Assembly: GCF_016924755.1 (NCBI RefSeq)
Contig: NZ_JAFFJX010000005.1
Coordinates: forward strand, 124,001-188,000
Length of the DNA stretch: 64,000 nucleotides
DNA from: Longitalea arenae
Lineage (GTDB): Bacteria > Bacteroidota > Bacteroidia > Chitinophagales > Chitinophagaceae
Reading direction: 5' to 3'
A program made the translations under genes and the position numbers. Within the stretch, counting starts at the first letter, position 1, and each line of letters opens with the position of its first letter. Under the pieces are notes generated by a model. That model was not told the origin of the DNA. It did no database searches and saw only the letters and a program-made list of their open reading frames with translations. Shown piece by piece: positions 44,344 through 53,724 of the stretch.

Positions 44344-45576
44344 ATGAAATCTGTTTCCTGGTTTATCACCCTTGCAGTTGCATTGACCGTGTTGAATGGC
44401 TGCTCCAAGGATGATAAAGACAAAAAACCTGAGTCGCCCTCTACAGGCAAACCTGTGGAGACCAATCCTCCCAATACCAATTACCCACCCGCATTTGCCG
44501 GTCAAACGCGGGTAAATGGTGTGAAGACTGCTGCTGCCTACCAGGCAACCGTTCTAACGTCTGCACTGGCCGCTCCCTGGGGCATCACCAGCCTGCCCGA
44601 TGGTCGTTTACTGATCACCGAAAAAGCCGGCAGGATGCGTATTGTTACCAACACGGGCCAGGTGGGTAATCCCATTACCGGCATTCCTGCGGTGAATGCT
44701 TCTGGTCAGGGTGGTTTGTTAGGTCTTTGTATCGACCCGCAGTTTACCTCGAACAGAATGGTATACTGGGTGTTCGCTGAAAACGTCAGCGGCGGTACCG
44801 TTACCGCAGTCGCCAAAGGCCGGCTGGCCGACAATGAGGCCAGCATAGAAAATGCTACCGTGATCTATCGCGCCAATCCACCATTTAATGGCAACCTGCA
44901 TTACGGCGGCCGTATTCTTTTTGACAATACCGGTCACCTGATCGTGAGCACCGGCGAACGTTCCAGTTTAACCACACGCTCCCTGGCACAGTCGGTTACG
45001 GCTGCATTGGGAAAAATAATCCGCATAACCACCAGCGGAAGCCCGGCGCCCGGAAATCCAGGCTTCAGTCAATCAGGTGCGTTGCCGGAATTATACAGCA
45101 TCGGTCATAGAAACCCACAGGGAATAGCCATACACCCCAAAACCGGTGATCTTTGGGAGAGTGAACACGGTCCACGCGGCGGCGATGAGATCAACCGCGT
45201 GCAGGCAGGCGCTAATTATGGCTGGCCGGTAATTACCTATGGCATCGAGTATAGCGGACAGCCCATTGGTAACCCACCCATACAGCAGCAGAACGGTATG
45301 GAGCAACCGGTGTATTACTGGGATCCGGTTATTTCACCCAGCGGTATGACCTTTTACAAAGGCAACCGGATCCCTGAATGGGAAAACGATCTTTTTATCG
45401 GTGCATTAAGCGGTACGCATATCGCACGCCTGGTGATCGAAGATAATAAGGTAGTAGGGGAGGAAAGATTACTGGCAAGCGAAAATCAACGTTTCCGGGA
45501 TATTACGCAGGGAAAGGATGAAGCCCTGTATGCCATAACCGACGGCGGCCGCTTATATAAGATCGATAAGCAATAA
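44344..45576 (+). CDS. PQQ-dependent sugar dehydrogenase-like (GSDH) lipoprotein
   Basis: 410 residues with a lipoprotein signal (LNGC, Cys20) and a Lys/Asp/Pro-rich linker. The six-bladed soluble glucose dehydrogenase fold is clear: LAAPWGITSLPDGRLLITEKAGRMRIVTNTG, GQGGLLGLCIDPQFTSNRMVYWVF, FNGNLHYGGRILFDNTGHLIVSTGER, SIGHRNPQGIAIHPKTGDLWESEHGPRGGDEINRVQAGANYGWPVITYGIEYSG, and PVISPSGMTFYKG. The GHRNPQG and EHGPRGGDE motifs carry the quinone-site residues of this family. It oxidises aldose sugars at the outer face of the periplasm, if PQQ is available. No pqq genes are in the window. Confidence 0.92.
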   Translation: MKSVSWFITLAVALTVLNGCSKDDKDKKPESPSTGKPVETNPPNTNYPPAFAGQTRVNGVKTAAAYQATVLTSALAAPWGITSLPDGRLLITEKAGRMRIVTNTGQVGNPITGIPAVNASGQGGLLGLCIDPQFTSNRMVYWVFAENVSGGTVTAVAKGRLADNEASIENATVIYRANPPFNGNLHYGGRILFDNTGHLIVSTGERSSLTTRSLAQSVTAALGKIIRITTSGSPAPGNPGFSQSGALPELYSIGHRNPQGIAIHPKTGDLWESEHGPRGGDEINRVQAGANYGWPVITYGIEYSGQPIGNPPIQQQNGMEQPVYYWDPVISPSGMTFYKGNRIPEWENDLFIGALSGTHIARLVIEDNKVVGEERLLASENQRFRDITQGKDEALYAITDGGRLYKIDKQ

Positions 45577-45597
45577 ACAAGACGGATACCATGAATA

Positions 45598-45631
45598 AAC
45601 GATGCCATCCGCTCGAGCGGATGGCATCGTT
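45598..45631. terminator. Perfect 34-bp palindrome, bidirectional terminator
   Basis: The 34 bases are exactly self-complementary, each arm 17 bp (AACGATGCCATCCGCTC). It lies between the convergent sugar dehydrogenase and phosphodiesterase genes, with T-rich sequence on the plus-strand side (GTTTTATA). It most likely terminates both transcripts. Confidence 0.88.
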
Positions 45632-45643
45632 GTTTTATAAAGA

Positions 45644-46429
45644 TTATGATTGCCTTACTCCATTCTTTTTTAAGAACTCCGCAAGGGCTTTAATGCTGTC
45701 TGTGTTAATATAATCAACCCCCAGTTCTATGAGCTTTTTCCAGCCTTCAATGAAATCAGGCGTATTCCACAATCTTATTTCTTTGCCTAAAGCATGGCCT
45801 TTGTCCACCGCCTTCTTTAATTTTTCCCAGTCATTCTCCGGCAAGGGTTCGTGCCCGTTCCATTTAGAATAATTAATGAAGTTCTCGCCCAGCAAAGCGA
45901 TGCGGGAAAGGGCTTCCTTGCTGTAATTGGCGCTTAATAAACCATCGAACCACAGAAAAGAAGGATAAGAACCATAGGTAGTATGATGGGGTTTACTGCC
46001 GGTTACCAATATAGTCAGGGACGGACATTTTGTAACGGCCGGGTATTTCATAAACAGATCTATCAGCTTATTGATGGTGGTAATGGCTTCCGTTTTTACG
46101 TCGAGCATTAATATCAGCTTCCTTGTTGTATCGGCATATACATAACCGCCGTTCTTTTGAATGATGTCTGCCAATGGGCTCAGATACAGATTTTCAAAGG
46201 TGCGGTTTTGTGCTACATCCTTTATCGTATGCGCCACATACAGCTCATTGTCGTTCAGGCTTAGATATACATCTACTTCAATGGAGCCGTACTGCAGGTT
46301 ATATGCCGAATAAAAAGGAGCCGATTGTTGGTAGTCATTGTGTGAATGCGCATTGGCCGTGGTATAAACAGCAGGTTGGGCATACACATGCAAACATGGT
46401 AGCAGGAAGCAAAGCAATAGGGTTTTCAT
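45644..46429 (-). CDS. Secreted PI-PLC/GDPD-like phosphodiesterase
   Basis: 261 residues with a signal peptide (MKTLLLCFLLPCLHVYA). The fold is that of the phospholipase C / glycerophosphodiester phosphodiesterase superfamily: NAHSHNDYQQSAPFYSAYNLQYGSIEVDVYLSLNDNELYVAH holds the catalytic His and metal-binding Glu/Asp; then LILMLDVKTEA, and the closing IRLWNTPDFIEGWKKLIELGVDYINTDSIKALAEFL. Likely hydrolyses phosphodiesters of glycerol or inositol lipids in the periplasm. Convergent with the sugar dehydrogenase. Confidence 0.88.
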   Translation of the reverse strand: MKTLLLCFLLPCLHVYAQPAVYTTANAHSHNDYQQSAPFYSAYNLQYGSIEVDVYLSLNDNELYVAHTIKDVAQNRTFENLYLSPLADIIQKNGGYVYADTTRKLILMLDVKTEAITTINKLIDLFMKYPAVTKCPSLTILVTGSKPHHTTYGSYPSFLWFDGLLSANYSKEALSRIALLGENFINYSKWNGHEPLPENDWEKLKKAVDKGHALGKEIRLWNTPDFIEGWKKLIELGVDYINTDSIKALAEFLKKNGVRQS

Positions 46430-46630
46430 ACGAATGTATGTAAGGGTTTAATTAAGTGCTTTTCTCAGGAATTGATCTCCAGGGGCTATAATGGTTGGCT
46501 GATAGTGTAAAACAAATAAAGAAAAATTAAGTGAGAAATGCAAGGTTTTTACAGATTCTCTGCAAAAGGAAGGCGTTTTCCGCTGATAATCATACAGCTT
46601 AAAATGTTTTAATAACCTTTTTCGTTTGGG

Positions 46631-47746
46631 TCACTTCTTTTTTTTCAGGGCAGCCGCTGCGTTTTTAAAAAAGGTCTTTACTTTCTTTTTAACTCCTGTG
46701 TCCTCTTTTTTCTCATTGCCGATGAGGTAAGCATAGGGTTTAAGCGGGGGCACATGCTCGCAGATGATTTTGGTGATGCCTAACATCGGTATGGCCAGTA
46801 CCATTCCGGGAATGCCCCATAGTACTTCTCCGGCAACCAATCCTATAATGGTAAACAATGGATTGATCTGCACCTCGGCGCCTACGATCAAAGGCTCCAG
46901 CAGGTATGATTGAATAAACTGTACAAGTACGTAGGTAACAAGAATACCGATCAATACATTGGAACCTCCGCCCTGTACAAGCGACATACTTAAGGTGAGC
47001 GCTGTTCCTATGAGGTTGCCCACAAAGGGCACTATTTCAAGTAAACCGCAAATGATGGCGAAGAACAAAGCATTTTTAACGCCGGCAATGGTAAACCCGA
47101 TGGTATACATGATCCACAGGCAAACGATCATCAAAAAAAGACCGGTTAAGTATTGCTGCGAAACTTTCTGTGCTTCATTCACTGTCTTCAGCGCATCTTC
47201 AGCGCGCGCTGGCGGCACCATTTTAACAATAAAGCCTTTCAGCTTTCTGCGGAAAAAAAGAAAAAGGAAAATATACACGAGGGTCAACACGGCGTTTGTC
47301 AGAAAGCCGAATAAACCGGTCAAAAAACCAGTCACGAATGAACCGGTTTTACCGGAGCCGGATGATTGTTGCTTTTCAATTAATTGTTTTTGCTTCTCCT
47401 GTGAAATGTTGAACACCTGTTCTATATACTGGCGAACGCTATTATATTTTTTAGTAACCTGTTGTTCCAATTTGGCGCTATCCTGGCCGATACTGGCCAT
47501 TTGCAGGCTGGTAAATAAAATGATCCCCGCAAAAAAAGCCACTAATGTGAACATGGCAAGCAGGATCGCCAGCACATGAGGGACCTTCTTTTTTTGCAGC
47601 CATTTAACCAGTGGCAGGAGCAGCATTGCCAGGAGGCCTGCAAATGTCAATGGCATTAAGAAGGGTTTGGCATAGACCAGGATCACCACTATCAGCGCGG
47701 CGATGCCTAAAGCAAGTGTGGGTTTTAATAATTGCCTGGTGGTCAT
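46631..47746 (-). CDS. AI-2E (PerM/TqsA-like) family membrane protein
   Basis: 371 residues from the ATG at 47746; the frame runs open about 250 bases further upstream but that part has no protein character. About eight membrane helices are seen, with the family's arrangement: two at the N-terminus (LALGIAALIVVILVYAKPFLMPLTFAGLLAMLLLPLVKWL), one near 70, a long soluble loop, then a group (AVLTLVYIFLFLFFRRK to LFLMIVCLWIMYTIGFTIAG, FFAIICGLLEIVPFVGNLIG) and the conserved PLIVGAEVQINPLFTIIGLVAGEVLWGIPGMVLAIPMLG. The C-terminus is Lys-rich. Members export signals or ions; the substrate is unknown here. Confidence 0.9.
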   Translation of the reverse strand: MTTRQLLKPTLALGIAALIVVILVYAKPFLMPLTFAGLLAMLLLPLVKWLQKKKVPHVLAILLAMFTLVAFFAGIILFTSLQMASIGQDSAKLEQQVTKKYNSVRQYIEQVFNISQEKQKQLIEKQQSSGSGKTGSFVTGFLTGLFGFLTNAVLTLVYIFLFLFFRRKLKGFIVKMVPPARAEDALKTVNEAQKVSQQYLTGLFLMIVCLWIMYTIGFTIAGVKNALFFAIICGLLEIVPFVGNLIGTALTLSMSLVQGGGSNVLIGILVTYVLVQFIQSYLLEPLIVGAEVQINPLFTIIGLVAGEVLWGIPGMVLAIPMLGITKIICEHVPPLKPYAYLIGNEKKEDTGVKKKVKTFFKNAAAALKKKK

Positions 47747-47943
47747 ACTTAGCCTATAGAAATAATTATACCTATGGGCTTCAATGCTTTGAGGGCGATG
47801 TTCCCTTTCCCTGCAGCTAACCGTTATCTGTTCTGCATTCGTTTGTGGAAGAATGTCTACAGGTAAATGTTTAGCTTTCAATTGAACGAATGTGGTAATA
47901 TTGTTCCCGGTTAACAAAAGCTGGGATATATAAAAACATTCGA

Positions 47944-48765
47944 ATGAAATTATTACCATTCCTCCTTCTTTTCCATGTAACCTGCCTGCAGGCACAGCAA
48001 ACTTATGTAACTGAAAAAGATATCAGCTATTATCCTGCATCGGTTGCCAATAAGGATGCCTATATGAATAGCCAATGTAAACTGGATCTTTACTATCCTA
48101 AAGGTGCAAAGAACTTTGCCACCATCCTGTGGTTGCATGGGGGTGGTATTACGGGTGGAAAAAAAGAAATACCCGCAGCCCTGATGGAGAAAGGGTATGC
48201 GGTGGTGGGGGTAGCTTACCGTTTGTCGCCAAAGGTAAAAGCCCCGGCCTATATTGAAGATGCCGCAGCGGCCCTTGCCTGGGTATATCAGCATATTCAA
48301 AGCTATGGTGGTAATAAGCGGCTGATCTTCGTATCCGGTCATTCAGCAGGCGCCTACCTGGGAACGATGATCACCCTGGATAAAAAATATTTGAAGCATT
48401 ATGAGATCGATGCCGACAGTATTGCCGGTCTAATTCCTTTCAGCGGCCAGGCGATCACGCATTTTACTATCCGCAATGAACGAGGCATCAAGGGTACACA
48501 ACCGGTTATCGATGAATATGCACCTTTATATCATGTCCGGAACAATGCACCGCCCATGCTGCTGATTACCGGCGACCGCGAAAAGGAACTGCTGGGGCGA
48601 TATGAAGAAAACGCCTATTTATGGCGCATGATGAAACTGGCCGGCCATACCAAAACAAGATTATATGAACTGGATGGGTTTGATCATGGTGGTATGGCAC
48701 AGCCTGCCTTTCCCTTATTGCTTAAAGAAGTGGCTGCCATCAGCAAGGAGCATATGAAGCAGTAA
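47944..48765 (+). CDS. Secreted alpha/beta hydrolase (esterase-like)
   Basis: 273 residues with a signal peptide (MKLLPFLLLFHVTCLQA). The hormone-sensitive-lipase-like fold: LDLYYPKGAKNFATILWLHGGG with the oxyanion HGGG at about 65-68, AAALAWVYQHIQSYGGNKRLIFVSGHSAGAYLG with nucleophile Ser134 in GHSAG, APPMLLITGDREKE, and the catalytic His in LDGFDHGGM near 247. It probably cleaves acyl or acetyl esters in the periplasm. Convergent with, and 2 bases from, the LTA-synthase-like gene. Confidence 0.92.
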   Translation: MKLLPFLLLFHVTCLQAQQTYVTEKDISYYPASVANKDAYMNSQCKLDLYYPKGAKNFATILWLHGGGITGGKKEIPAALMEKGYAVVGVAYRLSPKVKAPAYIEDAAAALAWVYQHIQSYGGNKRLIFVSGHSAGAYLGTMITLDKKYLKHYEIDADSIAGLIPFSGQAITHFTIRNERGIKGTQPVIDEYAPLYHVRNNAPPMLLITGDREKELLGRYEENAYLWRMMKLAGHTKTRLYELDGFDHGGMAQPAFPLLLKEVAAISKEHMKQ

Positions 48766-48767
48766 GC

Positions 48768-50717
48768 TTATTCTTTCAACCCTCCGTGTTTATACAGGTA
48801 ATAAGCCGTTTGATAAGAAGCCACGGCATGTTTCAACAGGTTTTGATCAATGCTTTTTTGGGGCACGAGCTCATCTGTTTGTTTATGCCATTGATAGGTG
48901 GCATTTTTTTGTTGCGGACTTAAGACCGCCAGTTTGTCGGGCAGCAGATAACCCAGTTTTTGATAGGTGGCCACCCATGCTCTTGGCTGGTAACCTGGCA
49001 ACAGCACGTTTTGTCCATACCAGTTGCTTTCATATTGCCAGTTGAGTAATCCAAATAAAGTGGCGAACAGATCGATCTGGGAGCAATGCTGGTCAATAAT
49101 GCGGCCGTCTTTTGCCAGATTGTAGATGATACAGGGAATATGGTATTTTGATACATTGATCTCATTCTTGCCGGCGCTGCTGGCGCAATGATCCGCCACA
49201 AATATGATGACCGTATTATTGAACCAGGGGGCTGATTGTATCTTCTTCAGAAATTGTCCAATGGCATAATCTGTATATTCCACTGCACCTTCTCTGCCTG
49301 AACCGGAGGGAATGGCCACTTTCCCGGAAGGGTAGGTATAAGGCTTATGATTGGAGGTGGTCATTACAAAATCAAAAAAAGGTTGATGATGTTGGTATTT
49401 CCGGTCAGCATCGCGAATAACCGCATTGTACAGGTCTTCATCACAGATACCCCAGGCATTCTCAAAGTGGATCTCCTCTTTTGGGATCACGGCGCGTTTG
49501 GCGTGTATGGCTTCATCAGGGATCATACGCCCGCCTTTGTCGCAGATATCGAAGCCGTTGTTGCCAAAATAATTATTCATATTATCGAAGTAGCCATCGC
49601 CGCCATAGAAAAAAGTACTTTGGTAACCGGCTTTTCTGAAGATGCTGCTTACGGTAAACAGGCTATCATTATCGGTCCTGCGCACAATGCTGTTGCCGGG
49701 CGTTGGTGGCACACACAAAGTTAATGCTTCCATACCGCGCACGGTGCGGGTGCCTGTTGCATACATGTTGGTGAAGAGGATACTTTTGTCGGCCAGGGAA
49801 TCCAGTACAGGTGTAATGCCTTGTGTATTCCCGAAATGTTGCATAAAATCGGCGCTGAAGCTTTCGATGGTCACGAGGATCACATTGGGCCTTTGTGCTG
49901 TACCCGGATTATTAATACGGCGGCGAATGCTATACCCATTGGATACAAATTGCGTTAGCTCGTCTGTCAGATCTGTTCTTACGGTCTGAAAAACCTTTTC
50001 TTCGTTTTCTTTTGCATAAAAATCATAATAGTTCAGCTCATTACTTTTGAAGGCGGCAAAAAAAGAAAAAATGCCAGCTTTTGCTAATTCATTCTGGTAG
50101 TGATTTGGACTGGTATCGGCCCAGCTGTTTGACATAAAGCAGGCTGCGATCGCTGCGGCCAGTAAACTGCCTGTGATGATGAGCCGGTGTTTTACCGGGG
50201 TAAAAGCCTTGAAACTATCGTAAAAAATGTTTCGTTGATAGAACAAGAATAAGACCAGTACCGTGAGGGCTACCATGGCGCTGATCAACCAGGGGAGGGG
50301 ATAAGACTGGTTGATATTATTGATCACTTCGAAAGTGTATACCAGGTAATCAACCGCAATAAAATTGAAACGGCTTTCAAATTCATCCCAGAAAGCAAAC
50401 TCCGCAAAAAAGGCGAACAGGACAATGAGCACAACCAGGAAAGAGCCGGTATACGTTATTACTTTGTTAATGGCAGACCTGTTCCATTTTTCCGGCAGCA
50501 GTAACAGGTAAACCCCATAAGCGCTCGTGAAAAACAAGGCAACCGCGGTATCGTATAGCAGTCCCTTGCCCAGGATCAGAGGTATGGCCAGGACGGTGGT
50601 GATGCTGGCTTTATGGAAGTAAAGCCCCAGGAAGATAAGCCTGGTAAGCAATGAAATAATAAGGAAGAACACGATGAAGCTGAAGAGGACCGAGTACCGG
50701 GTTTTGAAAAGTCGCAT
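48768..50717 (-). CDS. LTA-synthase-like sulfatase-family membrane enzyme
   Basis: 649 residues. Five N-terminal membrane helices (about 8-30, 40-62, 75-107, 145-162 and 180-198) precede an extracytoplasmic sulfatase/alkaline-phosphatase fold: RPNVILVTIESFSADFMQHFG with metal-binding Glu, MYATGTRTVRGMEAL with the presumed nucleophile Thr, FFYGGDGYFDNMNNYF, and FVADHCASS with metal-binding Asp-His. This is the LtaS/OpgB-type phosphoglycerol or phosphoethanolamine transferase layout. In a Gram-negative host it more likely decorates periplasmic glucans or lipids than makes lipoteichoic acid. Confidence 0.9.
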   Translation of the reverse strand: MRLFKTRYSVLFSFIVFFLIISLLTRLIFLGLYFHKASITTVLAIPLILGKGLLYDTAVALFFTSAYGVYLLLLPEKWNRSAINKVITYTGSFLVVLIVLFAFFAEFAFWDEFESRFNFIAVDYLVYTFEVINNINQSYPLPWLISAMVALTVLVLFLFYQRNIFYDSFKAFTPVKHRLIITGSLLAAAIAACFMSNSWADTSPNHYQNELAKAGIFSFFAAFKSNELNYYDFYAKENEEKVFQTVRTDLTDELTQFVSNGYSIRRRINNPGTAQRPNVILVTIESFSADFMQHFGNTQGITPVLDSLADKSILFTNMYATGTRTVRGMEALTLCVPPTPGNSIVRRTDNDSLFTVSSIFRKAGYQSTFFYGGDGYFDNMNNYFGNNGFDICDKGGRMIPDEAIHAKRAVIPKEEIHFENAWGICDEDLYNAVIRDADRKYQHHQPFFDFVMTTSNHKPYTYPSGKVAIPSGSGREGAVEYTDYAIGQFLKKIQSAPWFNNTVIIFVADHCASSAGKNEINVSKYHIPCIIYNLAKDGRIIDQHCSQIDLFATLFGLLNWQYESNWYGQNVLLPGYQPRAWVATYQKLGYLLPDKLAVLSPQQKNATYQWHKQTDELVPQKSIDQNLLKHAVASYQTAYYLYKHGGLKE

Positions 50718-50908
50718 AGTTTCTTAAAATGTCAAAACAACACGGCGATTCTGAAAAAAATCTGAAGTGGCCCCAATACTACATGTTACCAATGGCTATG
50801 CTATAATGCCGTTAACTGGCTGATCGTGCCTGAATCTTTTTCACGGTAGACTCTTCCCGGACAAACTGGTGCGCTTTCCAGCATCACATATTTAACATAA
50901 GCTCCACT

Positions 50909-51211
50909 TTATGCAAGCAAGGCCTTTGCTTTTTCTGTAATTATAGATGCAATTTGTCCTTTAAACAACGCTACTGCAAAAGGCAGGTCTGAATCCAGTT
51001 GCACTTCATTTTCCCTTACCTGGATAGTGCCAGCAATATTAAAACCCTTGGCAGAAAAGCTGAAATCGCCGTTCGGGCCATTCCAGTTCTCCTGTACATT
51101 GGTCACTGTGCCTTTTTGTTCTTCCTGTAAACGGCCCAGCAATTGTTTTATGCGGCTCAATGCTTCTTCCTGGGTTTGTGCATGTGGTATATTCAAAGAT
51201 AATTTCGACAT
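50909..51211 (-). CDS. Polyhydroxyalkanoic-acid-system family protein (PHA_gran_rgn)
   Basis: 100 residues from the ATG at 51211; a TTG/ATT extension to 51304 has no conserved character. The domain pattern LSLNIPHAQTQEEALSRIKQLLGRL, NWNGPNGDFSFSAKGFNIAGTIQVRENEVQLDSDLPFAVALFKGQIASIITEKAKALL fits the PHA granule-associated family. No PHA synthase or phasin gene is nearby, so a general START-like lipid or surface-binding role is equally possible. Confidence 0.82.
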   Translation of the reverse strand: MSKLSLNIPHAQTQEEALSRIKQLLGRLQEEQKGTVTNVQENWNGPNGDFSFSAKGFNIAGTIQVRENEVQLDSDLPFAVALFKGQIASIITEKAKALLA

Positions 51212-51459
51212 ATTATATTGATTGATAAGATTATGATAATCGGCACAAATGTATAACATCTGTCCTTTAGTTTTTTCTTTTACAATTCCTGCCAAAAGTA
51301 TCAATTGATGACAAAAAAGTACAGGATGTAATTTTCTAAGTACGATGTATCCTTTTTTTGTTATGTCAGCAATTTATATTCCAATAGTTTATCGTCACCA
51401 TTATGTATTATTCATTCTTTCTGCCTATTGCCTTTAGTATAGAATGCTAAGTATTTTAG

Positions 51460-51467
51460 TAGGTTTG
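51460..51467 (+). promoter_or_regulatory. Candidate -7 box for the imuA operon
   Basis: TAGGTTTG matches TAnnTTTG and is eight bases before the imuA ATG, implying a nearly leaderless transcript. No -33 element at the right distance is seen, so confidence is low. I could not recognise a damage-response operator. Confidence 0.3.
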
Positions 51468-51474
51468 CTTTTGC

Positions 51475-52206
51475 ATGAATCAACCAAATTCCGATATAAT
51501 CCGGCAGCTTCAGCATGAGATCTTACCGCTCCAGGGCTATAGATCTGCATGGGGAGAATCGTTTATAAAAATTGATCTCGGCCCTGTGAATGCCGCATTC
51601 CCGAATGCCCGTTTCCCGGTGGGTGCAATCCATGAATTTATGGTGAACAGTCCGGAAGAAAAGGCGGCAACATCAGGATTCATCGCTGCTATCCTTTCCT
51701 TTTTAATGCAGCGCGAAGGAGTGGTGTTATGGATCAGTGCAGGCCGGAACATCTTCCCACCCGCGCTTGCCTTTTTTAATATCGATCCGCACCGCATCAT
51801 TTTTATTGATCTGCATAATCAAAAGCAGGTAAGCTGGGCGGTGGAAGAAGCATTGAAACTACAGGGGCTCGCAGCTGTGATCGGCGACCTCCGTGAACTT
51901 GATTTTACGGCAAGCAGGCGTTTACAACTGGCGGTAGAAAAAAGCCGGGTCACCGGATTCCTGCTGAATGCCAGTAGAAACAACAGCAATACCAACGCCT
52001 CTCTATGTCGCTGGCAAATATCGCCGGTGCCCAGTATACCCATCGATGAGCTGCCAGGACTTGGTTATCCATGTTGGCAAGTGAAGCTCTTAAAAGTTCG
52101 GAATGGCCGGCCAGGTTCCTGGGAGATCGCCTGGATGAACAAACAGTTCGTTGCTAAGCATAATACCCGGATAATGATTCCTGAATGGCACAAAAAAACA
52201 GGGTGA
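51475..52206 (+). CDS. imuA: ImuA-like RecA-fold mutagenesis accessory protein
   Basis: 243 residues related to RecA/SulA-like ImuA: IRQLQHEILPLQGYRSA, FPVGAIHEFMVNSPEEKAATSGFIAAILSFLMQREGVVLWIS, then LGDLRE-type strand IGDLRELDFTASRRLQLAVEKSRVTGFLL. The Walker-like loop is altered, as usual in ImuA. It ends two bases before imuB and should form part of the ImuA-ImuB-DnaE2 translesion complex that promotes mutagenic repair. Confidence 0.88.
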   Translation: MNQPNSDIIRQLQHEILPLQGYRSAWGESFIKIDLGPVNAAFPNARFPVGAIHEFMVNSPEEKAATSGFIAAILSFLMQREGVVLWISAGRNIFPPALAFFNIDPHRIIFIDLHNQKQVSWAVEEALKLQGLAAVIGDLRELDFTASRRLQLAVEKSRVTGFLLNASRNNSNTNASLCRWQISPVPSIPIDELPGLGYPCWQVKLLKVRNGRPGSWEIAWMNKQFVAKHNTRIMIPEWHKKTG

Positions 52207-52207
52207 T

Positions 52208-53710
52208 ATGAAAAAGCGTTTTGTGGCTCTGTGGTTCCATCACCTGGAAACAGATTGGTTTATTGTACGTCAACCTGCATTACAAACGGTTCCTTTTGTG
52301 CTTGCTGTGAAAGACCATGGCCGGCTGGTAATTACAGCCGCCAGCAACCCGGCAGAAGAGCAGGGCATCAAAAAAGGAATGGTAGTAGCAGACGCCCGCA
52401 TGCTGCTGCCTTCCCTGGAAGTGCTGGACCATATCCCTGGCCTATATGAAAAATTATTGGGCAAACTGGCGGAATGGTGTATCCGCTTTTCTCCCTATGT
52501 GGCTATCGATGCGCCGGATGGACTTATCTTCGACGCTTCAGGATGTGCTCATTTATGGGGTGGAGATATAGATTACCTGTCAACCATTATAAAGCGGCTG
52601 CATGGCCGCGGTTATCAGCTGCGGGTTGGCATGGCCGATACCATTGGCGCTGCCTGGGCCATTGCACGCTATGGAAGATCATCGCCGGTTATTGAGCCGG
52701 ATATGCAATCGACCGCATTGCTGCCATTGCCGCCCGCTTCCCTGCGCATTGAACAGGAACTGGTGGAACGGTTCTATAAATTAGGTTTACATCAAATACA
52801 GGACTTTATCAGTATGCCGCGTTCTTCGCTGCGGCGGCGTTTCGGCCAGGCTTTTTTGCAAAGACTGCACCAGGCCCTTGGTATGGAGCCCGAATATATG
52901 CAGCCGGTTCAACCGGTAGAACTTTACCAGGAGCGCTTGCCCTGCCTGGAACCCATTGTTACCCGTTCCGGCATTGAGATCGCATTACAACAGCTATTGG
53001 AAAAATTATGTAAGCGGCTCGAGCAGGAAGAAAAAGGCATCAGGACCCTGCGCCTGCATTGCCACCGGGTAGATGATGCCATTATAACAATAAGCATTGG
53101 TACTAATTTCCCTTCCCGCCATGGTGAGCACCTCTTTAAATTATTTGAGAACAAACTGCCCACTATTGAACCTGCATTAGGGATTGAACTATTTGTACTG
53201 GAAGCGGTAAAAGTAGAAAATCATGTTCCCATCCAGGAAAAGTTATGGGAAAAGCGCAACGGCTTGCAGGATACCCGCCTCGCGGAGTTGTTAGATCGCT
53301 TCACCGACCGTTTTGGCGCCAATTGTTTTCACCGGTACCTGCCTGATGCGCATTACTGGCCTGAACGAAGCATACGATTGTCAACTTCATTGCAGGAACC
53401 GCCAACTAACAACTGGCGAATGGATCTGCCAAGGCCCATACATGTACTTGCCCATCCACAACCTATACAGGTTACAGCGCCCATTCCGGATTACCCACCT
53501 ATGTTATTCCGGTATAAAGGCCGGTTGCATAAGATCGTAAAGGCCGATGGGCCGGAACGGATTGAGCAGGAATGGTGGCTGACAGCAGGCGAGCACCGCG
53601 ATTATTATTGTGTGGAAGACGAGGCGGGACAAAGGTTCTGGCTGTTCAGGAGTGGTCATTACGATGCGGAAAAAATGGTTGGTTGGTTCCTGCATGGATT
53701 TTTTGCATGA
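52208..53710 (+). CDS. imuB: ImuB, inactive Y-family DNA polymerase homologue
   Basis: 500 residues with a Y-family polymerase fold: KKRFVALWFHHLETDW at the start where active enzymes have a metal-binding Asp, VAIDAPDGLIFDASGC where the catalytic Asp-Glu pair is replaced (IDA instead of IDE), then AWAIARYG and a helix-hairpin-helix thumb (FYKLGLHQIQDFISMPRSSLRRRFGQAFLQRLHQALG). Loss of catalytic residues is characteristic of ImuB, which tethers DnaE2 to the clamp. It is 14 bases upstream of dnaE2 and nearly abuts imuA, so the three form one operon. Confidence 0.9.
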   Translation: MKKRFVALWFHHLETDWFIVRQPALQTVPFVLAVKDHGRLVITAASNPAEEQGIKKGMVVADARMLLPSLEVLDHIPGLYEKLLGKLAEWCIRFSPYVAIDAPDGLIFDASGCAHLWGGDIDYLSTIIKRLHGRGYQLRVGMADTIGAAWAIARYGRSSPVIEPDMQSTALLPLPPASLRIEQELVERFYKLGLHQIQDFISMPRSSLRRRFGQAFLQRLHQALGMEPEYMQPVQPVELYQERLPCLEPIVTRSGIEIALQQLLEKLCKRLEQEEKGIRTLRLHCHRVDDAIITISIGTNFPSRHGEHLFKLFENKLPTIEPALGIELFVLEAVKVENHVPIQEKLWEKRNGLQDTRLAELLDRFTDRFGANCFHRYLPDAHYWPERSIRLSTSLQEPPTNNWRMDLPRPIHVLAHPQPIQVTAPIPDYPPMLFRYKGRLHKIVKADGPERIEQEWWLTAGEHRDYYCVEDEAGQRFWLFRSGHYDAEKMVGWFLHGFFA

Positions 53711-53724
53711 TATAAACAGGTGTT

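Noticed and set aside
47747-47995. N-terminal extension of the AI-2E-family protein
   Set aside because: It crosses the divergent promoter region, overlaps the start of the hydrolase gene and is not hydrophobic; the family start is at 47746.
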